NCBI GenBank assembly: GCA_937927845.1
Contig: CALFXE010000213.1
Span: 1 to 45,464 of the forward strand
Source of the DNA: an uncultured Paludibacter sp.
GTDB taxonomy: Bacteria; Bacteroidota; Bacteroidia; Bacteroidales; Paludibacteraceae
Direction of reading: 5' to 3'
DNA length: 45,464 nucleotides
In this document: one piece after another, positions 25,296 through 34,135 of the stretch
How the letters are laid out: each line of letters begins with the position of its first letter
How positions within the stretch are numbered: position 1 is the stretch's first letter
Position numbers and translations under genes: made by a program
The notes under the pieces: generated by a model
The model's input: the letters and a program-made list of their open reading frames with translations, nothing else
Told to the model about the DNA's origin: nothing
The model's database searches: none

Positions 25296-27722
25296 TTAAA
25301 ACTCAAATATAAATCCAATTGATGGTACAATTGTCGCTGTTCTTTGTTGAAGAATTACTGGTATTGCATTGCTTCCTTCTGCTTTAATCGGTTGTCCATC
25401 TGTTGTTTTAAAACCCAAATTATCGTCCAATCGTTCAAAAGTGAATTTTGGTAAATAAGGTGTTTTGTAAAATAATATGTTCTGAAAATCTACAAAAACA
25501 TCTAAACTTACTTTCTTGAAATTGAACTTCTTATCTACTCTCAAATCCAATTGGCTAAAAATAGGAAGTCGTTGGCTGTTTATTTGAGAATAGTCATAAA
25601 CTCCAGAACCGTTTGTCAAATACATAGCTGTTGATGCTGGAATATCAAAAGGAGTATAAGGTTGTCCGCCTGCAATTCGGTATTTTAATCCAATGTCCCA
25701 GTTGTTTTTTATTTTATATCCTAATGTTGTTGATACAATATAACCATAATCCCAAGTTGAAGGTCTGAATTTTCCATCTAATCCCGAAAACTCAGATTTA
25801 TATAGCGTTGCACTAATAACGTAAAATAAATTATTAATCAATTTTTGTTGTGCATAAGCTTCTATTCCATACACCTTTCCTTTCCCTATGGAGACATAAT
25901 TATCACCACCAACAGCAGAATAGTCTGTGCCAATATTGGCGTAAGATATACCAGTTGTTAATGAAACAGGATAATTACGGTAGTCTTTATAAAATGCTTC
26001 AAAAGTAAATCTCAAATCGTTTCTTGGAATAAATTCGGCACCTATGGTATAGTGAGTAGTGTTTGTATATTTTAAGTCTTTATTGCTTAAAATTCCATTG
26101 TTATTAACGAACCCTAACATAGTATAAACGGGAAGTTTATAATAACTCCCCACCGAAGCAGAAATGTTCCATTGATTATTGAGGATATAAGAGAAAGAAA
26201 TTCGAGGAGAAATAGTTTTGAGTGGATTTAAACCTGTTGTTGTATAAGTATTCATATCTGCTCTTACACCTCCTGAAACTAAAAAATTATCATTAAAAAA
26301 ATACTTTGAAGCGTGTCCATAAAAACCAACTTTGAAGAAATCTATTGCTGTTTTACTGTTAAAACTAATAGCAGGAGTGATTATATTTCCTGTTGAATCT
26401 TTTTCGGTATCTTTAATCGTGTTGAAAATATCAGCATCATACTTCACATATTGAGCATCAACACCATAACTGTATTTCCATCCGTTTACAAATTTATTCA
26501 TATCAAATCGCAGCTTGTTCTCGGTTTCGTGACTACTCAAAGAAAACAATTTATTCCCTTGTTTTAAAGCATTGTTTTCGTATCTGTCAGCACCGTTGAA
26601 AAACATATTTCTGCTTAAAGCAATCGTGAAATACCCATCGTTTACTAATCTTTTTAATGTTCCTCCCACGGTATAATTCCATTGTTTGATGAGTGGGTTT
26701 GCACGATTGATATATTCATTGTTGGCATCGCTGGTTTTAGGTGTAGCCAGTTTAAAATTGTCAATAGCACCCAAACCTATAAAATTAAGCTCTGTCTTTG
26801 AATTGATTTTGTGATTGATTTTATATTGAAAATCATAATAATCAGGTCGAATAGGAAGATCTAATAATTTGAATAAAAATTGTAAATATGATCTTCTTGC
26901 CGAAGCCATAAATGTAGTTTTTTTACCTAATGGTCCTTCTAACATTGCAGCAAACTCACTGCCCGAAAGTCGGATGTTACCGCTTAAATTATCTGGATTG
27001 CCGTTTCTTTGTTTTACTACAATAGTCGAAGCCAACGCATTGTCATATTTACTGTTAAAGGCAGAAGAAGTTAATTGAACATCTTGAATAAAGGAAACAT
27101 TTAAAATTCCTGTTGCTCCACCACTTGCACCTTGTGTTTGAAAGTGATTTAAAACGGGAATTTCTATACCGTCTAAATAATAAACATTTTCACTTGGACC
27201 ACCACCTCTTACGATAATATCATTTCTGTTTGGAGTAGTTCCTCCTGCTACACCAGGCAAAACTTGAATTACTTTTGAAACATCAAAATTACCTCCCGGA
27301 TTTGACTTTATTTCCTCGATCGTTAAGCGCTGTGTCGCTAAGGGTGTTACCACATCAGTTGCTCTCACAGATTTGCCATTGCTGATAATCACTTCTTGCA
27401 ATTCCTGACTTTTTGAATTTAATTCAATTTCTAATAATTGAGCATTCCCCGAACCTACATTTAAATTGTACTGTTCATAAGGTGCATATCCGATGTAAGA
27501 TATGTTGAAATTGTATTTTCCAACAGGCATTTTTATGTTAAACACACCATTTTCATTGGTAACAACAGCAAAGTTGTCAATACCTTTAAATTGAATTGCT
27601 GCACCCATCAATAATTCTTGTGTGTTTTTGTCTTTTACCGTGCCTGATACCGTGCCAGTCGTTTGTGCATATAAATTACTGCTCAACAAAACTGTAATAA
27701 GTATATAAAGAAATCTTTTCAT
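25296..27722 (-). CDS. TonB-dependent receptor with carboxypeptidase-regulatory-like domain
   Basis: The 808-residue protein has a signal peptide (1-19, ...NLYAQ), a carboxypeptidase-regulatory-like domain (about 22-112, VSGTVKDKNTQELLMGAAIQFKG), a plug domain (about 130-240, VIQVLPGVAGG..RNDIIVRGGGPSENVYYLDGIEIPVLNHF), then an outer-membrane beta barrel ending IVPSIGFIFEF. It is not SusC-type: it lacks the SusC signature and has no SusD partner. Substrates of such receptors include iron chelates, cobalamin or peptides, and none can be assigned here. It is transcribed away from a MarR regulator only 112 bp off, which makes the regulator a candidate for its control. Base composition is similar to that of its neighbours. 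Confidence 0.93.
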   Translation of the reverse strand: MKRFLYILITVLLSSNLYAQTTGTVSGTVKDKNTQELLMGAAIQFKGIDNFAVVTNENGVFNIKMPVGKYNFNISYIGYAPYEQYNLNVGSGNAQLLEIELNSKSQELQEVIISNGKSVRATDVVTPLATQRLTIEEIKSNPGGNFDVSKVIQVLPGVAGGTTPNRNDIIVRGGGPSENVYYLDGIEIPVLNHFQTQGASGGATGILNVSFIQDVQLTSSAFNSKYDNALASTIVVKQRNGNPDNLSGNIRLSGSEFAAMLEGPLGKKTTFMASARRSYLQFLFKLLDLPIRPDYYDFQYKINHKINSKTELNFIGLGAIDNFKLATPKTSDANNEYINRANPLIKQWNYTVGGTLKRLVNDGYFTIALSRNMFFNGADRYENNALKQGNKLFSLSSHETENKLRFDMNKFVNGWKYSYGVDAQYVKYDADIFNTIKDTEKDSTGNIITPAISFNSKTAIDFFKVGFYGHASKYFFNDNFLVSGGVRADMNTYTTTGLNPLKTISPRISFSYILNNQWNISASVGSYYKLPVYTMLGFVNNNGILSNKDLKYTNTTHYTIGAEFIPRNDLRFTFEAFYKDYRNYPVSLTTGISYANIGTDYSAVGGDNYVSIGKGKVYGIEAYAQQKLINNLFYVISATLYKSEFSGLDGKFRPSTWDYGYIVSTTLGYKIKNNWDIGLKYRIAGGQPYTPFDIPASTAMYLTNGSGVYDYSQINSQRLPIFSQLDLRVDKKFNFKKVSLDVFVDFQNILFYKTPYLPKFTFERLDDNLGFKTTDGQPIKAEGSNAIPVILQQRTATIVPSIGFIFEF

Positions 27723-27781
27723 TATTGTTTATTATTTATTTGATATTAAATTAAACAGAAAAATGAAATAAAAGTTCATTA

Positions 27782-27814
27782 TTGTTCTAAATTAAAATAA
27801 ATGTAGTATATTTG
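27782..27814 (+). promoter_or_regulatory. Promoter of the marR-lipocalin pair
   Basis: TATATTTG (27807-27814) fits the -7 consensus and a TTG at 27782-27784 can serve as -33 with 22-bp spacing. It is 20 bp before the MarR start codon, in the 112-bp gap shared with the divergent receptor gene. Confidence 0.5.
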
Positions 27815-27834
27815 TATCCTAAAATGATTCGATT

Positions 27835-28503
27835 ATGGATTACAAATTATTAAAAGACATCATTGATCTAATTGAACAATACGAATCAGAGAGCAATCAG
27901 TCTGGTGAGAGTACAATATCTGTCAATGGATTTAAGCATTGGATAGCAAGTAATATTAGTACGTCTGAATTGGAAAATGAACCTGATTGGGAAGGAAAAG
28001 ATAAAGGTAGAAGTCCTGAGAGTGTTATAAATACGCTGATTGTACATATGAACCGATATGCTAAGAGCTATTCCAAATCAGCCATTTTTGGTTCTGATTT
28101 TTCCACACAAGAAGATTTTATTTTTTTAATCAATTTAAAAGCGTTTGGAGAAATGACTAAAATGGAGTTGATTAAAAAGAATGTACAGGAAAAACCTGCC
28201 GGAATGCAAATCATCAATCGCTTGATTGCTCAAAAGTGGGTCGAGCAAAAGCCTTCGACTGTTGATAGAAGAAGCAAGGTTATTTCCATTACTCAACAAG
28301 GATTGGAAGCTCTGGAAAATCAAATGGGTAAAATAAGACAAGCTACAACCATAGTAACGGGAAATCTCACGCACAACGAAAAAATGGAATTGATAAGGCT
28401 TCTCAATAAGTTAAATGATTACCATTTGCCAATTTATGAACAAAATATTGAACCAGAAAATTTATTAAAATCAGTAACAAATGAATTAAAAACAGAAGTA
28501 TGA
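27835..28503 (+). CDS. MarR family transcriptional regulator
   Basis: The 222-residue protein has the winged-helix MarR fold in its middle and C-terminal parts: FIFLINLKAFGEMTKMELIKKNVQEKPAGMQIINRLIAQKWVEQKPSTVDRRSKVISITQQG in pieces around residues 100-165, with the D-R-R-S wing. An N-terminal helical extension of about 70 residues is longer than in most members. It is likely a dimeric repressor of its own operon and of the divergent TonB-dependent receptor; the ligand is unknown. Its stop overlaps the lipocalin start (ATGA), so the two are translationally coupled. Confidence 0.86.
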   Translation: MDYKLLKDIIDLIEQYESESNQSGESTISVNGFKHWIASNISTSELENEPDWEGKDKGRSPESVINTLIVHMNRYAKSYSKSAIFGSDFSTQEDFIFLINLKAFGEMTKMELIKKNVQEKPAGMQIINRLIAQKWVEQKPSTVDRRSKVISITQQGLEALENQMGKIRQATTIVTGNLTHNEKMELIRLLNKLNDYHLPIYEQNIEPENLLKSVTNELKTEV

Positions 28504-29063
28504 AAAAGAGAAGAATTATTTTTTTATTGATAGGCGTTTGTTTTATAAGCCTATCCAACTCCTGCGCTTCCATCCCCAAAAATGCAAAGCCGATTGAGAA
28601 TTTTGATGCAAAGCGCTATTTAGGAACTTGGTATGAAGTGGCTCGTTTTGATTTTCGTTTTGAAAAAGATTTAGACAACACTTCGGCAAATTACTCCTTA
28701 GATAAAAAGGGAAATGTAATTGTTTTGAATAGTGGCTACAATTTCGTGAAGAAGAAATGGACTAAAGCTGATGGATTGGCGAAGTTCAGAGGTGACAAGA
28801 ATGTTGCAGCACTAAAAGTTAGCTTCTTTGGTCCATTTTATTCGGGGTATAATGTGATTGCATTGGATGAGGATTATCAATACGCTTTAATTGCAGGTGA
28901 AAACTTGGATTATTTATGGATATTGTCTCGAACAAAAGTATTGCCTGATGAAATCAAAACAGAATACTTAAAAATTGCAAAAGAAATAGGTTATGATACT
29001 TCAAGATTAATTTGGGTGAAGCACGATAAAGATAACAATCCATTTTTGATGGAGATATACTAA
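28500..29063 (+). CDS. blc-like: Blc-type outer membrane lipocalin lipoprotein
   Basis: The 187-residue lipoprotein has the cleavage motif SLSNSC-ASIP. The lipocalin motif G-T-W-Y-E-V-A-R is at about residues 42-49, followed by the lipocalin strands (NVIVLNSGYN, KVSFFGPFYSGYNVIALDEDYQYALIAGENLDYLWILSRT) and a C-terminal helix. Bacterial lipocalins bind fatty acids or lysophospholipids and are induced by envelope stress. Co-transcription with a MarR regulator that faces a receptor suggests a stress- or lipid-responsive unit. Confidence 0.92.
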   Translation: MKKRRIIFLLIGVCFISLSNSCASIPKNAKPIENFDAKRYLGTWYEVARFDFRFEKDLDNTSANYSLDKKGNVIVLNSGYNFVKKKWTKADGLAKFRGDKNVAALKVSFFGPFYSGYNVIALDEDYQYALIAGENLDYLWILSRTKVLPDEIKTEYLKIAKEIGYDTSRLIWVKHDKDNNPFLMEIY

Positions 29064-29164
29064 ATAAACTGGAAGATAAACACGATCAAAGAGTGGATTA
29101 ATACTTTTGGAAGGTTCGAGAGTGAGTAGTTTTAATAATAAAACCAAAACTACAAAACTAACCC

Positions 29165-29527
29165 CTAACTTCTTGCAACAAATAGAATTCCTATACATAT
29201 TAATGCAATACCAATCATTCTTGGTAGTGTAATCTGTTCTTGAAAAAGAAAGTATCCCGCAAGAGCTACAATTACAAAACCTAATGCTACAAATGGGTAT
29301 GAAAAGCTGACTTCAACTCGTGAAAGCACTACCATCCAGACTATTGCACTTATTCCGTAACAAACAAGTGAGCTCCAGACCCAAAGACTCGATAGCATTT
29401 TGGGAATTTCGGATATAAAGTTTCTGTTAAATTCGATTTTTCCGATTTGTAACATTCCTTGACGCATAAGGATTTGTGCGGCTGAATTTAAAAGTACATT
29501 GATAAGAATAAGTAAAAGATTTTTCAT
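29165..29527 (-). CDS. Small EamA/SMR-type membrane transporter, ArnE-like
   Basis: The 120-residue protein has four membrane spans (about 2-20, 45-65, 72-92 and 98-117). Landmarks are LNSAAQILMRQGM near the start, W-x-V-V-L-S-R-V-E-V-S-F-S-Y-P-F in the third span, and GYFLFQEQITLPRMIGIALICIGILFVA at the end, like ArnE/ArnF and EmrE. ArnE/F flip undecaprenyl-phosphate-aminoarabinose. Overlap with the HAD gene (ATGA at 29524-29527) and the UbiA gene beyond suggests that it flips a polyprenyl-phosphate sugar. A drug-exporting SMR role is the alternative. Confidence 0.82.
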   Translation of the reverse strand: MKNLLLILINVLLNSAAQILMRQGMLQIGKIEFNRNFISEIPKMLSSLWVWSSLVCYGISAIVWMVVLSRVEVSFSYPFVALGFVIVALAGYFLFQEQITLPRMIGIALICIGILFVARS

Positions 29528-30132
29528 TTTATTTTTCTATAAAGTTGATTTCGAATAATACAATTATGATTTAAAATATGGTAATCCATGCCTGCATGTT
29601 GTGCACATAAACCGTCTTTTTCAAAACGATCGCCTATAAAAATAATATCTTCAACAGGTAAATTCAATATATTTATTATATGTAAAAGTCCCTTTGAATC
29701 AGGTTTTAAGCACTGGATTTCAGGATCGCCGGCAGAAAAATATAAATCAGGATTGAAAGGTGACAAGGCTTTTAATTTCTCTTTTAACGGATAATCGGAA
29801 TACACAACTATCTTAGCTCCTTGTTGTTGCATGCGTTCAGCAATGTTTATCAGTCTTTTATCACGAAAAATACGTATATATTTTTTTGGTCTTTTTTCCA
29901 TCCAATAAATGATATTTGAATCCGGAGTTTGCAACTGACCTCGCTCATAATTTTTTCTGTATTCATATATCGCAAATAGTTCAGAAAGACGGTTCAAACG
30001 AAATAAATAATAAAAAAACAATTCGATTGCCATACAAATACGCACAGGAGAATGATAATAAAGCGTTCCATCCATATCTAAGATAAGTGCTTTATAATCA
30101 GAGATTCTCTTTATGTGGAGAGAGGATGTCAT
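29524..30132 (-). CDS. HAD-family phosphatase
   Basis: The 202-residue protein has motif I D-M-D-G-T-L at about 19-24 (nucleophile and acid Asp), motif II VYSDYP at about 110-115, a Lys in KPDSKG near 147, and motif IV GDRFEKDG at about 165-172. The core of a HAD subfamily I-type enzyme is therefore complete, with a helical cap between motifs I and II. It overlaps the UbiA gene by 4 bp upstream and the small transporter by 4 bp downstream. The natural reading is removal of the 5-phosphate from a polyprenyl-phosphoryl-phosphoribose made by the UbiA enzyme. This is inference, as other small phosphates are possible substrates. Confidence 0.88.
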   Translation of the reverse strand: MTSSLHIKRISDYKALILDMDGTLYYHSPVRICMAIELFFYYLFRLNRLSELFAIYEYRKNYERGQLQTPDSNIIYWMEKRPKKYIRIFRDKRLINIAERMQQQGAKIVVYSDYPLKEKLKALSPFNPDLYFSAGDPEIQCLKPDSKGLLHIINILNLPVEDIIFIGDRFEKDGLCAQHAGMDYHILNHNCIIRNQLYRKIK

Positions 30133-31106
30133 TTGGGTACTGTTATCAATGAAGGATCTAAGAAATGTTGCAATGAAGGTATTGTAACAATCATCAAAAT
30201 TGCTAACAAAATAACAAATAATGTTACATAAATCATTAACCCTTTTTCTCTGAAAAGTTTTTCAGGTTTCTGTGCGGAAGAATCAGGTTTGTAACAGATA
30301 TATAAATAGTAACTGAACAGTCCACAAAGGAAAGGGATGGCGATGAGGAGTTCTATACGATATTTAATCATAAATATTCCGCTGAAAAACACTGACACCA
30401 TAGCGTAGAAAAAAGCAGAAATCAACAGTTTCTTTTCACTGTAATATTTAAATGATTTTCTATATAGACCGGCTACATTTTTATCGTCGATCATACGATA
30501 TTCTGCAAAACGTTTGGCTGTCATCAAAAACGTACCACCCATCCAATATCCGATGATGATACTTACAGGAGGTAAACTCGTGCTTGTTATTAAAAACCAA
30601 CCGATTAGAAGTCGTAAAGCGTTGTTTACAGACTCACTTAAAACATCAATAAAAGGAATTTCTTTTAATCGAATCGGTGGTACATTATAAATGATACCCA
30701 TAAACCATAGTGCTGCAACCAAAATAAAAACAGGTACAGAAGTCTGCCACGCCAAAAATAAACCAATTATTGAGAAAATTGCATATTCCAACCAGATAAT
30801 AGATGATTTTAAATTTTCAGACACAACAGGTCGACTACTCTTTATAGGATGAAACTTATCAAATTCCCTGTCAAGATATTCATTGATGATATAATTTGCG
30901 GATGCAATCAGGCAGGTAGAAATAATTCCTAATACAAACGTTGTCAAACTAAATGAAAAGCCCACAAGATAAATTGCGAATACAGAGCCGGGAAGGATGA
31001 AAAGTTGCTTTATCCAGTGATCAAAGCGGGCTATTTTAATATAGCCTTTTAAAGAGTTTGATAAAGAGCTTGAATTGATGTTGTTGTTTTTTATTGAGCT
31101 GTTCAT
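30129..31106 (-). CDS. UbiA-family polyprenyl-phosphate phosphoribosyltransferase
   Basis: The 325-residue integral membrane protein has about nine spans. The first metal/phosphate motif reads N-E-Y-L-D-R-E-F-D-K-F-H-P-I-K-S-S-R-P (about residues 70-88), very like the NDxxDxxxDxxHPxKxxRP of decaprenyl-phosphate phosphoribosyltransferase, with Glu in place of the first Asp. The second region, TAKRFAEYRMID...GLYRKSFKYYSEKKLL, also fits that subgroup, and VPPIRLKEIPFIDVLSES lies between them. The reaction would join PRPP to a polyprenyl phosphate in the cytoplasmic membrane. Ubiquinone, menaquinone or heme O prenylation is less likely from the motif. Confidence 0.87.
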   Translation of the reverse strand: MNSSIKNNNINSSSLSNSLKGYIKIARFDHWIKQLFILPGSVFAIYLVGFSFSLTTFVLGIISTCLIASANYIINEYLDREFDKFHPIKSSRPVVSENLKSSIIWLEYAIFSIIGLFLAWQTSVPVFILVAALWFMGIIYNVPPIRLKEIPFIDVLSESVNNALRLLIGWFLITSTSLPPVSIIIGYWMGGTFLMTAKRFAEYRMIDDKNVAGLYRKSFKYYSEKKLLISAFFYAMVSVFFSGIFMIKYRIELLIAIPFLCGLFSYYLYICYKPDSSAQKPEKLFREKGLMIYVTLFVILLAILMIVTIPSLQHFLDPSLITVPK

Positions 31107-31140
31107 AACAAATGTTAATTAGTTATATCATTGTTTGTCA

Positions 31141-31171
31141 CAAAAGTAGCGAATTAACAGAAACCTTCAAA
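31141..31171 (-). promoter_or_regulatory. Promoter of the UbiA-HAD-SMR operon
   Basis: Read on the minus strand, TTTG (31171-31168) is followed after exactly 19 bp by TACTTTTG (31148-31141), an ideal Bacteroidota -33/-7 pair. It is 35 bp before the UbiA start codon. Confidence 0.72.
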
Positions 31172-31174
31172 ACA

Positions 31175-31206
31175 TTTCAATGGACAAAGAAAATTTATTA
31201 CCTTTG
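31175..31206 (+). promoter_or_regulatory. Promoter of the GT-C glycosyltransferase gene
   Basis: TACCTTTG (31199-31206) matches the -7 consensus, with TTTC at 31175-31178 about 20 bp upstream as a weak -33. It lies back to back with the promoter of the UbiA operon. Confidence 0.5.
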
Positions 31207-31229
31207 AACGATAAAAAAATACCAATAAA

Positions 31230-32795
31230 ATGAAGCGAAATTACATCTTCTTACTCATCTTAGCAGTTGTTTTTGCATTTGTTTATACGCAAATATTCGA
31301 TTCTAAAATAGATTTGAACGGAGACAATGCACACTATCTTCAGTTAGCTAATAATATGTCTCAGGGATTAGGGTATACGCATAATACTCCGGAAGGCAAT
31401 ATACCATCAAGCCATTTTCCTCCCGGATATTCTGCCTTTCTATCTATTTTTATGTGGTTAGGATTGGGAATGCACAATATGATATTTTTCAAAGTACTGA
31501 ACGGCATTTTACTTTTTGCAAGTATTGTTGGCTTATTTTATTTAGTGAATCGCATATTAAAGAATGCCTCATTAGCTTTTGTTAGCGTTTTGTTAGGGTT
31601 TTTCTCACCCAAACTCTTAGAGTTTTCTACAATGGTGATGTCGGAAATGTTTTTTCTGGCTTGTTCTGTGGTACTTTTTGTGTCTTTATATGAATATTCC
31701 AGAAGAAAAGAAAAAAAGTTCTGGGCTTCTCCTTATTTCTATCTGAGTATAGTAGCGGTAGTGATTGCGTATTATACACGTACGGTCGGATCGGCGTTGA
31801 TATTCGCACTGCTTGTCTTTTTTCTCTTTCGGAAGGAGTGGATTCAAGCAGTTGTTGCTATGGCTGGTACGGTTTTGTTGATATTACCTTGGTCTTTGCG
31901 TAATTCTTATTATGGTATTGAGTCGCGTTATTTTGGTACAATTATGACCGTAAATCCGTGGCGACCCGAAAGCGGTACAATCTCTTCAGTAGGAGAGATG
32001 TTTGATAAAATATTAATAAACTTCGACGAATCCATCATTAAAGGATTTCAAGAAACACTATTTCCTTTTATTTCAGTCAATTATGAAGCAACTTCAGGTT
32101 TCTTTCAAATTATTGCCGGACTGCTTATTTTAGCTGTGATTTTTTATGGAGCTTGGAAGATGGGAGTACTTAAATGGGCTTTTATTGCTTATTTAACAGC
32201 TCAAATAGGATTGCTTTTGTTATGGCACACTGGAAGCGGAAGTCGTTATGTAGTTCCGGTAGCACCGATCTTATTCGTTACTTTCTATGTGGGACTATAC
32301 AATTTAATTAGGTTAATGTGGAAAAAAGAAAACAAAGTTGCGCAAAACCTTTCTTATACCTTTCTAATATTGGTGTTTTTTATGTATCCTCCTGTGGAAT
32401 TACAGGCTAAAAGGGCTAAGCAACCACTTCCTCCTGCATATCAAAATTTCTTCTCTATGGCAAAGTCAATGCAAAAACAATTACCTAAGAATACCATTTG
32501 TTGCTGCCGTAAACCGGAATTTTTTACTTTTTACGCACCTAATTTATATGCAGTTAATTACAAATATACTTTGAATGCAAATGAGTTAATACAATATTTG
32601 ATACAAAAGAAAGTCGAATATGTGATATTGGAGCAATTAGGTTTTGGTTCAACAGGAAGGTATTTGTACCCTGCGATAATGGCACATCAGGAGTTATTTC
32701 CTGTGGTGTGGCAACTACCTAATCCTGATACTTATTTGTTGAAATTTGAAAGGCAACAGGCAGTGGAAAAACTTAATAATGTTGTGGTAGAATAG
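31230..32795 (+). CDS. ArnT/PMT-like GT-C glycosyltransferase
   Basis: The 521-residue protein has about ten to eleven membrane spans. The first loop carries the acidic metal/donor motif DLNGDNAHYLQLANNM (about residues 30-45), and the sequence continues SSHFPPGYSAFLSIF, EFSTMVMSEMFFL, IAYYTRTVGSAL and LPWSLRNSYYG, as in polyprenyl-phosphate-sugar-dependent GT-C enzymes (ArnT, GT39/GT83). A periplasmic C-terminal part follows. Such enzymes take a sugar from a polyprenyl-phosphate carrier on the outer face of the inner membrane and pass it to lipid A, a glycan or a protein. Its back-to-back position with the UbiA operon makes that pathway the likely donor source. Confidence 0.85.
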   Translation: MKRNYIFLLILAVVFAFVYTQIFDSKIDLNGDNAHYLQLANNMSQGLGYTHNTPEGNIPSSHFPPGYSAFLSIFMWLGLGMHNMIFFKVLNGILLFASIVGLFYLVNRILKNASLAFVSVLLGFFSPKLLEFSTMVMSEMFFLACSVVLFVSLYEYSRRKEKKFWASPYFYLSIVAVVIAYYTRTVGSALIFALLVFFLFRKEWIQAVVAMAGTVLLILPWSLRNSYYGIESRYFGTIMTVNPWRPESGTISSVGEMFDKILINFDESIIKGFQETLFPFISVNYEATSGFFQIIAGLLILAVIFYGAWKMGVLKWAFIAYLTAQIGLLLLWHTGSGSRYVVPVAPILFVTFYVGLYNLIRLMWKKENKVAQNLSYTFLILVFFMYPPVELQAKRAKQPLPPAYQNFFSMAKSMQKQLPKNTICCCRKPEFFTFYAPNLYAVNYKYTLNANELIQYLIQKKVEYVILEQLGFGSTGRYLYPAIMAHQELFPVVWQLPNPDTYLLKFERQQAVEKLNNVVVE

Positions 32796-32822
32796 TTTAC
32801 TTTATTTTTTAATTAACGATTA

Positions 32823-34133
32823 GTGAAAAAAGTACTTATCATAACATATTATTGGATTCCGAGTGGCGGTTCGGGTGTGCAACGCTGGGTGAAGTTTGTA
32901 AAATACATGCGTAACTTTGGTTGGGAACCAATAGTTTATGCACCTGAAAATCCTGATTATCCTTTAATTGATAAGAGTTTTGCAGATGATATACCTACTG
33001 ATGTTGAGGTGATTAAACATAAGATTTGGGAGCCATATCAACTTTATAGAAAATTTACCGGTAATAAAAGCAAAGCAATTCAAACAGGTTTTGTCGTTGA
33101 GAAAAAGCAACTTAGATGGAAGGATAAATTCTCAATCTGGCTTCGAGGAAATTTATTTATCCCTGATGCTCGCATTTTTTGGGTGCGACCATCCATTCGA
33201 TTTCTGAAAAAACATCTAAAAAATCATCATGTCGATATTATTGTAACTACCGGACCACCTCATTCTGTACATTTAATTGGTCAGGGTCTGAAACATAACT
33301 TTCCAAATATCCCTTGGGTAGCAGATTTTAGAGATCCTTGGACGAGTATCTTTTATTATAAGGATTTGAAACTAACTCATTTGGCTGATAAGATCCATCG
33401 AAGCATGGAGAAAGAGATAATCTCATCCGCTGATACTGTTATTGTTGTTTCTGAGCATATGAAAAGGGAATATGAGATGTTCGAAAATAAAAGAATTGAA
33501 ATTATTTCTAATGGCTATGATGAAGACGATTTTAAAGATATTGAACCATATGAATTGGAACATAAGTTTGTTATTACTTATACCGGTTTGATGACAGATA
33601 AACAAAACCCCAAGGTTTTATGGAAGGTGTTAAGTGAGCTTATTATTGAAATTGATGATTTTAGAGATGATTTATTGATAAGATTGGTTGGTGGCGTAGA
33701 TAATGAGATTATTGATGATTTAAAAGGTTATGGTTTAGAGTCAAACGCTGAAATACTTAATTATGTTTCACATTCAGAAGTAATCAGATTTCAGAAAAGT
33801 TCGCAGATATTGTTATTATCTTTAATGAACGATACAAAAACAAAATCAGTTGTTACCGGAAAATTGTTTGAATATTTAAAGGTCAATCGTCCTATTATAG
33901 GTATTGGTTTTAAAGATGGAGATGCAGCAGCATTACTTCAGCATACCGGTGCAGGTGAGATGTTTGATTTTGAGAATTACACTTCTCTAAAAGAAAAAAT
34001 GACGAGCTATTATCAAGTATATAAACAAGATGGTATTCAAATAAATACAAATCAAATAATTGTTAATCAGTATAGTAGGGAAACTTTAACTGAAAAGTTA
34101 TCAAATATGATGAATTCTCTTATAGACGAGTAA
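32823..34133 (+). CDS. Glycosyltransferase family 4 protein
   Basis: The 436-residue protein starts at a GTG, 27 bp after the GT-C gene. The N-terminal Rossmann-like half has VLIITYYWIPSGGSGVQRWVKFVKYMRNFGW, with a glycine-rich acceptor loop, and DIIVTTGPPHSVHLIG and WVADFRDPW. The C-terminal half has ITYTGLM...NPKVLWKVL and LLLSLMNDTKTKSVVTGKLFEYLKVNRPIIGIG, with the E of the EX7E-type donor site in KLFEYL. It is a cytoplasmic enzyme that would add a sugar to a surface polysaccharide or lipopolysaccharide precursor; donor and acceptor are unknown. It is followed by a GT2 gene 2 bp away. Confidence 0.9.
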   Translation: MKKVLIITYYWIPSGGSGVQRWVKFVKYMRNFGWEPIVYAPENPDYPLIDKSFADDIPTDVEVIKHKIWEPYQLYRKFTGNKSKAIQTGFVVEKKQLRWKDKFSIWLRGNLFIPDARIFWVRPSIRFLKKHLKNHHVDIIVTTGPPHSVHLIGQGLKHNFPNIPWVADFRDPWTSIFYYKDLKLTHLADKIHRSMEKEIISSADTVIVVSEHMKREYEMFENKRIEIISNGYDEDDFKDIEPYELEHKFVITYTGLMTDKQNPKVLWKVLSELIIEIDDFRDDLLIRLVGGVDNEIIDDLKGYGLESNAEILNYVSHSEVIRFQKSSQILLLSLMNDTKTKSVVTGKLFEYLKVNRPIIGIGFKDGDAAALLQHTGAGEMFDFENYTSLKEKMTSYYQVYKQDGIQINTNQIIVNQYSRETLTEKLSNMMNSLIDE

Positions 34134-34135
34134 AT

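Noticed and set aside
30129..31106. Menaquinone or heme O prenyltransferase
   Set aside because: The HPxKxxRP extension of the first motif and the KRFAEYR segment fit the phosphoribosyltransferase branch, and the neighbours are glycan genes.
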